Origin: Halomonas salipaludis
Lineage (GTDB): Bacteria > Pseudomonadota > Gammaproteobacteria > Pseudomonadales > Halomonadaceae
NCBI RefSeq assembly: GCF_002286975.1
Contig: NZ_NSKB01000010.1
Span: forward strand, 62,001 to 126,000
Length of the DNA stretch: 64,000 bases
Reading direction: 5' to 3'
In this document: piece after piece, positions 56,435 through 64,000 of the stretch
Layout: every line of letters starts with the position of its first letter
How positions within the stretch are numbered: the first letter of the stretch is position 1
Notes under the pieces: generated by a model
What the model was told of the DNA's origin: nothing
The model's database searches: none
What the model saw: only the letters and a program-made list of their open reading frames with translations
Program-made: the position numbers and the translations under genes

Positions 56435-57082
56435 TCAAGCCCCGCCGGCCGGGTCGACGCGCAACACTACGCTGAGATTATTCGCCGGCATTTCTTCCAC
56501 CGCCACCACCCCCAAGGCGTGACGCTCAGCCAGCGCCAGTATGGTCTCCAGCTCGCGAATGCCCCATTCGGGGTTGCGCTGGCGCAGGTCGGCATCGAAG
56601 GCGGCGTTGCTCTCGGCAGTGTGCTCGCCGTCGCGCATGAAGGGGCCGTACAGGTAGACCATGCCGCCCTCCGGCAGCCGCGCGCCGGCCTCGGCGAACA
56701 GCGCCTCGCTCACCGTCCAGGGCGAGATATGCAGCAGGTTGATGGCCACCAGCGCATTGAAGTCCGGCACCGGCCAGGGCCGCTGGATTACGTCCAGCGC
56801 CAGCGGCGCCAGCAGGTTGGCAGGCCCATGCCCGGCGCGCCACGCCTCGATCGAGGCGCGGGCGGTAGCGCTAGGGTCGCTGGGCTGCCAGCTCAGGTGC
56901 GGCAGCGCGGTGGCGAAGTGCAGCGCATGCTCGCCGCTGCCGCTGGCCACCTCGAGCACCCGCCCACGCGGCGGCAGCCAGTCGCGCAGCACCTTGAGAA
57001 TCGGCTCGCGATTGCGCGCCGCCGCCGGGCTCGACAGGCGCCGGTCGGGCCCAGGCGCCGCCATTGGGTCGAGGGAATCCAT
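56435..57082 (-). CDS. DUF938 family, SAM-methyltransferase fold
   Basis: The 215-residue protein matches DUF938: PAAARNREPILKVLRDWLPP, then VLEVASGSGEHALHFATALP (SAM-binding motif I) and INLLHISPWTVSEALFAEAG. The fold is a class I methyltransferase, but no reaction is established for the family. CAGGAGTG precedes the start. It follows the esterase gene by 2 bases and is probably cotranscribed with it. Confidence 0.88.
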   Translation of the reverse strand: MDSLDPMAAPGPDRRLSSPAAARNREPILKVLRDWLPPRGRVLEVASGSGEHALHFATALPHLSWQPSDPSATARASIEAWRAGHGPANLLAPLALDVIQRPWPVPDFNALVAINLLHISPWTVSEALFAEAGARLPEGGMVYLYGPFMRDGEHTAESNAAFDADLRQRNPEWGIRELETILALAERHALGVVAVEEMPANNLSVVLRVDPAGGA

Positions 57083-57084
57083 GT

Positions 57085-57771
57085 TCACTCCTGTGTCAGG
57101 CGGTCCGCCAGCCAGGGGCCGATATCGGCGACCTGCTGCGGGCACAGCGAATGCGGCATGGGGTAGCGCCGAAAGTTGACCGGATAGCCCATGGCGCGGG
57201 CGCGCTCGGCGCCGGCCTTGCCCAGGCTTTCCGGCACCACCGGATCCATGCTGCCGTGATGGGCCTCGATGACTAGCTCGCGGTTGGCCTCACTGGGTGT
57301 GATGCTGTCGGCGGTGGCGAAGTAGGTCGACAGCGCCAGCAGGCCGCCCAGCGGCTGGGGATAGGTCAAGGCCGCCTCGTAGGCCACCGCGCCGCCCTGG
57401 GAGAAACCGGCGATGATGATCCGGCGGCTGTCGATGCCGGCCGCGATCTCGGCGTCGATCAGCCGATGCACGCGTGCCGCCGAGGCGCGCAGCTGTGCCT
57501 CGTCGACGCGACGCCCGAGGTTCATCTCGAGGATGTCGTACCAGGCCGGCATCTGCATGCCGCCGTTGATGGTCACCGGCATACGCGGCGCATGCGGCAG
57601 CACGAAGCGCACCGCCAGCGAGGCCGGCAGGTTGAGCGCCGGCACCAGCGGCTTGAAGTCATTGCCGTCGGCGCCCAGGCCGTGCAGCAGGATCACGCAG
57701 GCATTGGCAGGCTTGCCGCTCGGCGGCTCGATGACCAGCTCGCCGGGGTCGTGGGAGGTCGCGTCACTCAT
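57085..57771 (-). CDS. Alpha/beta hydrolase (carboxylesterase/phospholipase type)
   Basis: The 228-residue protein has the family start (VILLHGLGADGNDFKPLVP), the nucleophile in IAGFSQGGAVAYEA, the acid region (GSMDPVVPESLGKAGAE) and the histidine in YPMPHSL. This is the cytosolic acyl-protein thioesterase-like carboxylesterase group. The ATG at 57771 begins the homology. It heads a unit with the DUF938 gene. Confidence 0.93.
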   Translation of the reverse strand: MSDATSHDPGELVIEPPSGKPANACVILLHGLGADGNDFKPLVPALNLPASLAVRFVLPHAPRMPVTINGGMQMPAWYDILEMNLGRRVDEAQLRASAARVHRLIDAEIAAGIDSRRIIIAGFSQGGAVAYEAALTYPQPLGGLLALSTYFATADSITPSEANRELVIEAHHGSMDPVVPESLGKAGAERARAMGYPVNFRRYPMPHSLCPQQVADIGPWLADRLTQE

Positions 57772-57877
57772 GGTGGGGTCGAGTTCCCTGATTGGCAAAA
57801 CCCTCACCCTACCCTAAAGCGCCGCGAGCGGCGAGATGGAGCCGCCGGGAGGTAGAAATATCTGGGCCCAGAAACGC

Positions 57878-57904
57878 ACAAGGCCCGCACATGGCGGGCC
57901 TTGT
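57878..57904 (-). terminator. Hairpin after the cold-shock gene
   Basis: ACAAGGCCCGC (57878-57888) pairs perfectly with GCGGGCCTTGT (57894-57904) around a five-base loop, 37 bases beyond the csp stop codon on the minus strand. No long T-run follows. Confidence 0.65.
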
Positions 57905-57940
57905 ATTGTCCCTCGGAAGGGACACATCAAATGTCAGCGA

Positions 57941-58144
57941 TTAGATGACTTTGATGTTGGAAGCCTGAAGGCCTTTCTTGCCCTGGGTGACGTCGAAGGA
58001 AACCTTCTGGCCGTCTTGCAGGGTTTTGAAGCCGTCAGCTTGAATTTCGGAGAAGTGCGCGAACAGGTCGTCGCCGTTATCGTCCGGAGAGATGAAGCCG
58101 AAACCTTTGGTGTCGTTGAACCACTTAACGGTACCAGTTGCCAT
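57941..58144 (-). CDS. Cold-shock protein, CspA family
   Basis: The 67-residue protein is a complete cold-shock domain with both RNA-binding motifs ([10 protein letters not shown] and [10 protein letters not shown]). It binds single-stranded nucleic acid and acts as an RNA chaperone. TAGGAAATTGAAAA precedes the start. The upstream gap to 58331 is AT-richer than its surroundings and may contain a long 5' leader, as is common for cold-inducible csp genes. Confidence 0.97.
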   Translation of the reverse strand: MATGTVKWFNDTKGFGFISPDDNGDDLFAHFSEIQADGFKTLQDGQKVSFDVTQGKKGLQASNIKVI

Positions 58145-58331
58145 TTTTCAATTTCCTAATGCTTGATGATGTTGCGGGAATTACCCGTATCGAGTGGGTA
58201 AGACAAGGAGATACACCAGGCGACCGAAATTGATCTGACAACGTTCGATTTCTACTGACGATATACAACTTGCTAACCAACTACCAAATCAGAATGCGCG
58301 TTTCTCCGCCGCGAGTCAAACATATTTTTCA

Positions 58332-59975
58332 CTAGCCTGTCGGGGCGTCCAGCGCACGCCGCACCGCCACGTCGCGGCCGTAGATGTCGGGTCGGAAGGC
58401 GATGCCCCCAAACTCGTCGGGGCTCGCGGTCCAGTAGCTGAGGATCACCGGCACCCGATTGGCCAGCGAGACGTTGCCGGTGCGCCCATCCTCGATGCGC
58501 GTGGCGATGTCGCGCGCGCTCCAGCGCTGGCTGTCGGCCAGCAGCTGGCGCGCCAGCTCCTCGACGTGCTCGACCCGAATGCAGCCCGAGCTGGCGGCGC
58601 GCTGGGCGCGGTTGAACAGCCACCGGGCCGGGGTGTCGTGCAGATAGATGGCATGATCGTTGGGAAAGCGAATCACCAGGTTGCCGAGCGGGTTGTCGCC
58701 CCCCGCCGCCTGACGCAGCATCACGCCGCCGGGGTTGTCCCAGTCGACCTCAGCGGGGTCGAGCTCCTCGCCGCTCGGCGCCAGCACGCGCAGATTGGCT
58801 TCCTCGAGATAGCCGAGGTCGTCGCGGATGCGCGGCAGCTTGTCCTCGCGGAAGATCGTCGGCGGTATCGTCCAGGTCGGATTGAAGGTCAGATGGGTGA
58901 TCGCGGAGCGAATCGACGGCGTTTCGCGATACGGCTGGCCGACCACGATGCGCGTGCGCCAGTCGTCGCCATGCTCGCGCACGTGATGCAGTTCGTAGCC
59001 GGCGATGTCGACCAGTACGTAGGAGGCCGGCAGGTCGTGCAGCAGCCAGCGGGCGCGCTCGAGGTTGACGCGCAGCTGGTCGACGCGCGCCTCCACCGGC
59101 ACGTTGAGCGCCTGCCGGGTGTGGCGCCCGACCACCGCATCCGGCTCGAGCAGGTGGCGGTGCTGGAAGAAGCGCACCTCGCGGGCCAGCTCGGCATCGA
59201 AGCGCTCGGCATCGTCGCTGGCGTTCGCCCCAGCAGCCAGCTCGACCTGCGGATAGTAGTCGGCGTCGGCCGGCAGGCTTGCCGGGTCGCGCTCCACCGC
59301 CAGGCGCTGGCGCAGCAGCGCCACATCGGGATGCCGGTCGCCCTCGCGCAGCGACTCGCCGCGTTCGGGCAGCTCGGGCCAGCCACCGCTGGCGGCCACG
59401 CCACGGTAGTGCGAGAGCCCGTCGCGCAGCGCCTGGTAGAAGCTGGCCTCGGGGCGCGCCTGGTCGAGTGCCGCCTCGACATCGCCGGCGTCCAGCTGCT
59501 GCGACAGCGCCGCCCAGTCCGGCGTGTAGCCGGTCAGCGCAATGCTCCAGTCCTGCTCCAGGCGCCGCGGGTCGGTCTTGCCGCGTGCCAGATGGCGCAT
59601 CGCCGTCAGCAGGCCGCGGGTCGCCTGCAGTTCGAAAGCGACCCGCGCCGCCTCGTCATCGCCGAGTGCGGCCCGGCGCTCGACGAGATCATCGGGCAGG
59701 TAATCGTCCGGCGACAGGCCGTCGTCCTGCAATGTGGCCACCGCCCCGACTAGCGCCTCGACCCGTTCGGGCGACTGCCACAGCGCATGATGCGCCCGGC
59801 TGCGATAAAAAGCGGCGAGATCGGCATCCCGCGAGCCGCTGGCGGCCAGCTGCGACTCGATGGCCGGGGCCAACGTCTGAGCGCCACCCGCGGGCAGCGC
59901 CAGCAGCGCCACGCACAAGCTCATCCCCACCACGAGCCACGCTCGCGCCCTGTTCCACTGCCCTGCTGTCGTCAT
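58332..59975 (-). CDS. Murein L,D-transpeptidase, YcbB/LdtD-like
   Basis: The 547-residue protein has a signal peptide (MTTAGQWNRARAWLVVGMSL then a cleavage near GGAQT), an N-terminal scaffold domain, a peptidoglycan-binding-like helix set (FFQHRHLLEPDAVVGRHTRQ), and a YkuD catalytic domain with HDTPA and SSGCIRVE holding the catalytic His and Cys. It makes 3-3 crosslinks in the periplasm. It is divergent from a second L,D-transpeptidase-fold gene. Confidence 0.94.
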   Translation of the reverse strand: MTTAGQWNRARAWLVVGMSLCVALLALPAGGAQTLAPAIESQLAASGSRDADLAAFYRSRAHHALWQSPERVEALVGAVATLQDDGLSPDDYLPDDLVERRAALGDDEAARVAFELQATRGLLTAMRHLARGKTDPRRLEQDWSIALTGYTPDWAALSQQLDAGDVEAALDQARPEASFYQALRDGLSHYRGVAASGGWPELPERGESLREGDRHPDVALLRQRLAVERDPASLPADADYYPQVELAAGANASDDAERFDAELAREVRFFQHRHLLEPDAVVGRHTRQALNVPVEARVDQLRVNLERARWLLHDLPASYVLVDIAGYELHHVREHGDDWRTRIVVGQPYRETPSIRSAITHLTFNPTWTIPPTIFREDKLPRIRDDLGYLEEANLRVLAPSGEELDPAEVDWDNPGGVMLRQAAGGDNPLGNLVIRFPNDHAIYLHDTPARWLFNRAQRAASSGCIRVEHVEELARQLLADSQRWSARDIATRIEDGRTGNVSLANRVPVILSYWTASPDEFGGIAFRPDIYGRDVAVRRALDAPTG

Positions 59976-60077
59976 ACGACGTCTCCGATACCGTCCCTGG
60001 TTTGGCTGATGCCACGTCTTCTGTTCATAATAGCGCCGTTTATTGGTTCATTCTGTTGCGCCGGAGACGTCATAACA

Positions 60078-60812
60078 ATGCCAATCGCCACACGCCTCCC
60101 CGTCGCCGGGCTTGTCCTGGCGCTTTTCGTGCCCGTGTCTGCCCAGGCCAACGTGCTGCTCGCCGATACCCTACAGCGCCTGGCACCCGATGCCGAACCA
60201 CAGGTGCTGCGCCTCGCCGCCAGCGCCGTACAGTGCGCCGACCCCGATGCCGAGCGCCTGGCGGTGATCGATTTCTCGCGCAGTGCCAACCAGCCGCGGC
60301 TATGGGTCTTCGACCTCGAGCACCAGCAACTGCTGTTCGAGGAACTGGTCTCGCACGGCCGCGGCAGCGGCGACGAGCAGGCTGAATGGTTCTCCAACAT
60401 CCCCGACAGCTATCAGTCAAGCCTGGGGCTATTTCGTACCTTGAATAGCTACTATGGCGCCAACGGCTACTCCATGCGCCTCGAAGGGCTCGAGACCGGG
60501 GTCAACGACCTGGCCTACCAACGTGCCATCGTGGTCCACGGCGCCGACTACGTCAGCGAGGACTTCATTGCCGAGAATGGCCGCCTGGGCCGCAGCTTCG
60601 GCTGCCCGGCGGTGCGCCAGGAGATCGCCCGGCCGCTGATCGATAACATCAAGGAAGACCACTACCTGTTCGCCTACTACCCCGACCCGCAGTGGCTGGC
60701 GGAATCGGCCTACATCAGCTGCGGCCAGGTGGCGACCCTGGCCAACAGCATCGACGCCCGTGGCGGCTCCCTCGAGCAGTCGCTGGACATTCATTACCAG
60801 GCAGCGAGGTAG
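60078..60812 (+). CDS. Murein L,D-transpeptidase catalytic domain family protein
   Basis: The 244-residue protein has a signal peptide ending near VSAQANV and a YkuD_2-type catalytic region: the catalytic histidine in AIVVHGADYVSEDF and the cysteine in GRSFGCPAVRQE. It lies divergently beside the larger YcbB-like gene. GGAGAC is 9 bases upstream of the ATG at 60078. It probably acts on peptidoglycan in the periplasm, but reactions for this subfamily are not well characterised. Confidence 0.9.
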   Translation: MPIATRLPVAGLVLALFVPVSAQANVLLADTLQRLAPDAEPQVLRLAASAVQCADPDAERLAVIDFSRSANQPRLWVFDLEHQQLLFEELVSHGRGSGDEQAEWFSNIPDSYQSSLGLFRTLNSYYGANGYSMRLEGLETGVNDLAYQRAIVVHGADYVSEDFIAENGRLGRSFGCPAVRQEIARPLIDNIKEDHYLFAYYPDPQWLAESAYISCGQVATLANSIDARGGSLEQSLDIHYQAAR

Positions 60813-60815
60813 CCG

Positions 60816-61175
60816 ATGGCCGTGCTACTGTTCCGGCTCGGCGGCGTGCCCGAAGAGGAGGCCGCCGAGGTGCGGCAACTGCTCGACGAGGGCGGCTTCG
60901 ATGTCTACGAGACCAGCGAAGGGCGCTGGAAGCTCTCGGTGGCTGCGATCTGGCTGCGCGACGAAGCGCAGCTGCCCGAGGCGCGCGCCGCCCTGGATGC
61001 CTACCAGGCCCGCCTCAGCGAGCGCATGCAGCAGGACCTGGCCGAGCGCGAGGCCCGTGGAGAGCCGCTCAGCCTGTGGCAACGCCTGCGTGAGCGGCCG
61101 CTGCAGGTGATCGCCCTGACCCTGGCCGCCGCGGCGGTCCTGACCCTCTCGCTGCTGCCGTTCGTGTCGCTGTAG
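60816..61175 (+). CDS. DUF6164 family membrane protein
   Basis: The 119-residue protein starts VLLFRLGGVPEEEAAEVRQL, followed by a soluble part with EGRWKLSVAAIWLRDEAQL and a single C-terminal membrane helix (VIALTLAAAAVLTLSLLPFV). The layout matches DUF6164, a family of gammaproteobacterial proteins without known function. It starts 3 bases after the transpeptidase stop codon, so it is probably cotranscribed with it. Confidence 0.82.
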   Translation: MAVLLFRLGGVPEEEAAEVRQLLDEGGFDVYETSEGRWKLSVAAIWLRDEAQLPEARAALDAYQARLSERMQQDLAEREARGEPLSLWQRLRERPLQVIALTLAAAAVLTLSLLPFVSL

Positions 61176-61273
61176 CCGCGCCCCCTCTGCGTTGACGAAT
61201 CGCGTAGAAAGACGCCCCCCCGGCCAGCAGCCGAGGGTTCGCAGTATCTAGCGTGTCGCGGGCAATGACACCT

Positions 61274-61360
61274 CTACAAGCCTGTCAGCACGAAAATCAG
61301 CATCGCGATCATGCCCAAGAGAAAGCTCACACTTGCCGCACCCGCAAAGAACTTCATCAT
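61274..61360 (-). CDS. 28-residue single-helix membrane protein
   Basis: A short frame encodes MMKFFAGAASVSFLLGMIA and MLIFVLTGL, almost all hydrophobic, and ends at TAG. GGAGG (the core of AGGGAGGTG) lies 9 bases before the first ATG, which is the strongest evidence that it is translated. Small membrane proteins of this size are common but individually uncharacterised. Apart from it, 61176-61623 shows no gene. Confidence 0.55.
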   Translation of the reverse strand: MMKFFAGAASVSFLLGMIAMLIFVLTGL

Positions 61361-61623
61361 CACATCCCACCTCCCTGTACAGCGCACGTACCGTTGGCAG
61401 CATCGCAGCCTTCTCCCCTCGATACGCTATCCCAGGTTATGGCTCACCCACTACTGCGTTATCCGCTGAAGCAACAGAACGCCCCCTGAGGAAGAGGGCA
61501 AGAAGCAGGGGGTTCCGGGGCTCGGTGGACGCCTTGGCTGCCAACGGGCAACGTTTTCGGCGCTTGGCAGCAAGCTACTCGACTGTGCATGATGAATGCC
61601 TCATCCCGTGTCCAGGAGCGACC

Positions 61624-62655
61624 ATGCTGACCTTCCACTCGCCCGATACCCAACTGCGCCAGCCCGTCAGCGAACTTCACGGCGGCGAAATGGTGTCTCC
61701 CTTCGAGTGCCCGGCGCGGGTCGAGATCATCCTGCGCCATCTGCGCGCCTCGTCGTTGGGCGAGATCCGTGCCCCCCACGCCTACGGGCTCGATCCCGTG
61801 CTCGCCGTTCACGACCGCGGCTACATCGACTTCCTGGCCGGCTGCTGGGACGCATGGCAATCTGCCGGCCTGCCCGGCGAACCGACGCCGTCGGTGTGGC
61901 CTAGCCGGTGCATGCGCGGCGACCGCATTCCCGAGCACATCGACGGCAAACTCGGCTACTACGCCCTAGCCGCCGAGACGGCGATCTGCGCCGGCACCTT
62001 CGCCGCCGCCCAGGCCAGCAAGGACATCGCCCTCGCCGCCACGGACCATGTGCTGGACAACGCCACCCCGGCCTTCGGCCTGTGCCGACCGCCCGGCCAT
62101 CACGCCGCGAGCGACCAGTTCGGCGGCTACTGCTTCTTCAACAATGCTGCCATCGCCGCCCAGCATGCCCTCGACCGCGGCCTGTCGCGAGTCGCCATCC
62201 TCGACGTCGACTACCATCACGGCAACGGCACCCAGCAGATCTTCTATGACCGCGACGATGTACTGTTCCTGTCGCTGCATGGCGACCCCCTCGAGGCCTT
62301 CCCCTATTTCCTCGGCCATGCCGACGAGACCGGCAGCGGCAGCGGCGCGGGCTACAACGTCAACTACCCACTGCCTACCGGCACCGACTACCCTCGCTGG
62401 TGCCAGGCGCTGGAGCAGGCCATGCAGCGGATTGGCGACTATCGCCCCGAACTGCTGATCGTTTCCCTGGGCGTCGACACCTACGAGCACGACCCGATCA
62501 GTGCCTTCAAGCTCGCCAGCGACGACTTCGGCGACTACGGCCGCCGCCTGGCCCAGCTCGGTCTGCCTACCGTCTTCCTACTCGAGGGTGGCTATGCCGT
62601 GGAGGAGATCGGCCGCAACGTGGTCAAGGTGCTACACGGCTTCGAATCGGCATGA
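61624..62655 (+). CDS. Histone-deacetylase-fold amidohydrolase (acetylpolyamine amidohydrolase-like)
   Basis: The 343-residue protein has the zinc-amidohydrolase signatures LCRPPGHHAASDQFGGYCFF, AILDVDYHHGNGTQQIFY and VFLLEGGYAVEEIGRN. Bacterial relatives deacetylate polyamines or other acetamides with zinc. The pattern of histidine pairs and aspartates is intact, so it should be active. The ATG at 61624 begins the homology. The neighbouring dienelactone-hydrolase-like gene may be independent. Confidence 0.93.
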   Translation: MLTFHSPDTQLRQPVSELHGGEMVSPFECPARVEIILRHLRASSLGEIRAPHAYGLDPVLAVHDRGYIDFLAGCWDAWQSAGLPGEPTPSVWPSRCMRGDRIPEHIDGKLGYYALAAETAICAGTFAAAQASKDIALAATDHVLDNATPAFGLCRPPGHHAASDQFGGYCFFNNAAIAAQHALDRGLSRVAILDVDYHHGNGTQQIFYDRDDVLFLSLHGDPLEAFPYFLGHADETGSGSGAGYNVNYPLPTGTDYPRWCQALEQAMQRIGDYRPELLIVSLGVDTYEHDPISAFKLASDDFGDYGRRLAQLGLPTVFLLEGGYAVEEIGRNVVKVLHGFESA

Positions 62656-62735
62656 TGCCAACGGCAGGATCGCGCCGCGACGGCTATGTTGGAAGTGACA
62701 CGCAGGACGCTCTTATCCGCTCAGGAGATTTCAAT

Positions 62736-63566
62736 ATGCACAAGCGACTCATCACCCTCTGCCTCGTCGCCGGGCTCTTCGCCACGCCGGCCCTGGCCCA
62801 GAGCGACGCCGACCAGCACTCCATCTCCTGGGGCCCGCAGGTGGAGGGCGAGCGCTTCGAATACAGCGCCGATGGCGAGACCTATCACGGCTACCTGGCG
62901 CGCAGTGCCAGCGATGATACGCCGCGGCCCGCGGTGCTGATCGTGCATGAGTGGTGGGGGCTCAACGACTACGCCAGGCAGCGCGCCGACCAGCTCGCCG
63001 CACTGGGCTTCGTGGCCCTCGCCGTGGACATGTACGGCGCAGGGCAGGTCGCCGATCATCCCGACCAGGCCGGAGAGTTCTCCTCCCAGGTGATGCAAAA
63101 CTGGCCCGCCGCACGCAGCCGCCTCGAGGCGGCCATGGCGCAGCTGCGCGAGCATCCCGCCGTGGCTGACACTGGCATGGCGGCGATCGGCTACTGCTTC
63201 GGCGGCAGCGTAGTGATGAACATGGCCCTGGCCGGCATGCCGCTGGATGCCGTGGTCAGCTATCACGGCGGGCCTACCCAGGCCGTGGAATCCCCCGCCA
63301 GCTTCGACGGCGCGGTGCAGATCCACAACGGCGCCGCCGATCCCATGGTATCCCAGGACGATCTCGGCGCCATAGCCAGCGCCCTCGCCGCCACCGGCGC
63401 CGAGGTGGAAGTGATCAACTACCACGACGCCACCCATAGCTTCACCAACCCGGGCGCCGATGCCGCCGGAGAAGCGTTCGGCCTGCCGCTGGGCTACGAC
63501 CCCATCGCCGATGCCGCCTCCTGGCAAGCCACCCTGCTGCTGCTGGATCGCACGCTCAACCCCTGA
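62736..63566 (+). CDS. Exported dienelactone hydrolase family protein
   Basis: The 276-residue protein has a signal peptide (cleavage near ALAQSDA) and a dienelactone-hydrolase domain: LIVHEWWGLNDYARQRADQL, the cysteine nucleophile in IGYCFGGSV, and the histidine in YHDATHSF. Typical dienelactone hydrolases are cytoplasmic, so this belongs to the exported subgroup with unknown substrates. AGGAGA is 8 bases upstream of the ATG at 62736. Confidence 0.92.
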   Translation: MHKRLITLCLVAGLFATPALAQSDADQHSISWGPQVEGERFEYSADGETYHGYLARSASDDTPRPAVLIVHEWWGLNDYARQRADQLAALGFVALAVDMYGAGQVADHPDQAGEFSSQVMQNWPAARSRLEAAMAQLREHPAVADTGMAAIGYCFGGSVVMNMALAGMPLDAVVSYHGGPTQAVESPASFDGAVQIHNGAADPMVSQDDLGAIASALAATGAEVEVINYHDATHSFTNPGADAAGEAFGLPLGYDPIADAASWQATLLLLDRTLNP

Positions 63567-63702
63567 GCCTATGACGACCCATGCCTGGTGAGCGGCCAAG
63601 ATGGCCGCTTCATCACCCGCTTGCACCCTGCCGCCGCTGCTCGGCATGATATGAACCACCACGACCGCCTGGTCGCTCCCCATTGCCGTATAAGGATGCC
63701 GC

Positions 63703-64000
63703 ATGTCGCCGTTCCTGGCCCGCCTCGAGGAAGTCAAATCGCCGCGCATCGGCCTGGGTTGCATGAATCTCTCCCACGGCTACGGCAACCCACTGCCCGA
63801 AGGCGAGGCGTTGCACGCCCTGGAAGCCGCCTTCGACATGGGTTACCGACATTTCGATACCGCCACCCTCTATGGGGCGACCGCCAACGAGCAGTTGCTG
63901 GGCAAGGCGCTCGCAGGCAAGCGCGATCGGCTGCTGCTGGCCAGCAAGGGCGGCATGGCCATCGACCCGGGACTCGGCAAGAAGGTCATCGATGGGCGTC
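63703..64000 (+). CDS. Aldo/keto reductase, N-terminal part
   Basis: The frame is open to the window end and gives 99 residues. LGLGC-like RIGLGCMNLSHGYGNPLPEG, then YRHFDTATLYGATANEQLLG and LLLASKGG match the catalytic Asp-Tyr and strand elements of aldo/keto reductases (YajO/Tas-like). TAAGGA lies 7 bases before the ATG. The C-terminus is outside the window. Confidence 0.9.
   Translation, partial: MSPFLARLEEVKSPRIGLGCMNLSHGYGNPLPEGEALHALEAAFDMGYRHFDTATLYGATANEQLLGKALAGKRDRLLLASKGGMAIDPGLGKKVIDGR

Noticed and set aside
1-64000. CRISPR arrays, rRNA or tRNA genes, prophage
   Set aside because: I scanned for regular repeats, tRNA cloverleaf-type ends and phage structural genes and saw none.

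Overview
The window reads as a chromosome segment of a halophilic or marine gammaproteobacterium, most like Halomonas or a close relative. The basis is high GC, dense codon-biased genes, many TRAP and tricarboxylate-type (TTT) uptake systems for organic acids, a NasST-controlled nitrate assimilation cluster and a DUF6164 gene. No rRNA, tRNA, CRISPR array, phage or integrase was found. Most of the sequence is ordinary chromosome. One stretch of about 3.8 kb (24.2-28.0 kb) has lower GC and looks acquired and partly decayed.

Layout. 0-5.1 kb: a GntR/FadR-type regulator divergent from a fumarylacetoacetase-family hydrolase and a TTT uptake system (binding protein, then a TctA-TctB fusion behind an internal terminator). 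5.2-11.5 kb: a peroxiredoxin, then an AtuA-like two-gene unit with a TAXI-type TRAP transporter and a divergent LysR regulator. 11.5-13.7 kb: an acetyltransferase and formamidase with its FmdB zinc ribbon. 13.8-24.2 kb: nitrate assimilation. nasA and cobA run leftward; nasT-nasS and then an FAD reductase, nirB and nirD run rightward. Both enzyme units are preceded by a sigma-54 promoter motif, small hairpins with a hexaloop of the ANTAR type, and an intrinsic terminator, which is the expected layout for NasT antitermination.

24.2-27.4 kb: six small leftward genes (C39-like protease, two NUDIX, an NADP-binding reductase, a GNAT, a tautomerase-like protein) separated by attC-like stem-loops, so probably an integron cassette cluster without an integrase. 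It is followed by transposase and methyltransferase relics. 28.0-35.4 kb: efflux genes (two MFS, one LysE) with XRE and MocR regulators, a nucleoside-gate membrane protein and an Lrp regulator. 35.4-43.9 kb: a catabolic island with a DctPQM TRAP transporter, SDR, IclR regulator, thiolase-like protein, acyl-CoA synthetase and a PPC-domain protein. Its two palindromic operators share one pattern, and one of them covers the iclR start codon.

44-51.5 kb: a nirD relic, poxB, a patatin-like lipase, a PIN-PhoH protein, and a probably periplasmic operon of Tat-exported flavin amine oxidase, cytochrome c and exported RidA. The last is the most attractive candidate for an undescribed system: amine oxidation to cytochrome c with clean-up of the imine product. 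51.5-56.1 kb: three complex-I/Mrp-like proton-channel subunits in one operon without any peripheral arm. 56.1-64 kb: small and housekeeping genes (zinc ribbon, DUF938, esterase, cold-shock protein, two L,D-transpeptidase-fold proteins, DUF6164, a 28-residue membrane protein, a histone-deacetylase-like amidohydrolase, a dienelactone-hydrolase-like protein, and the start of an aldo/keto reductase).
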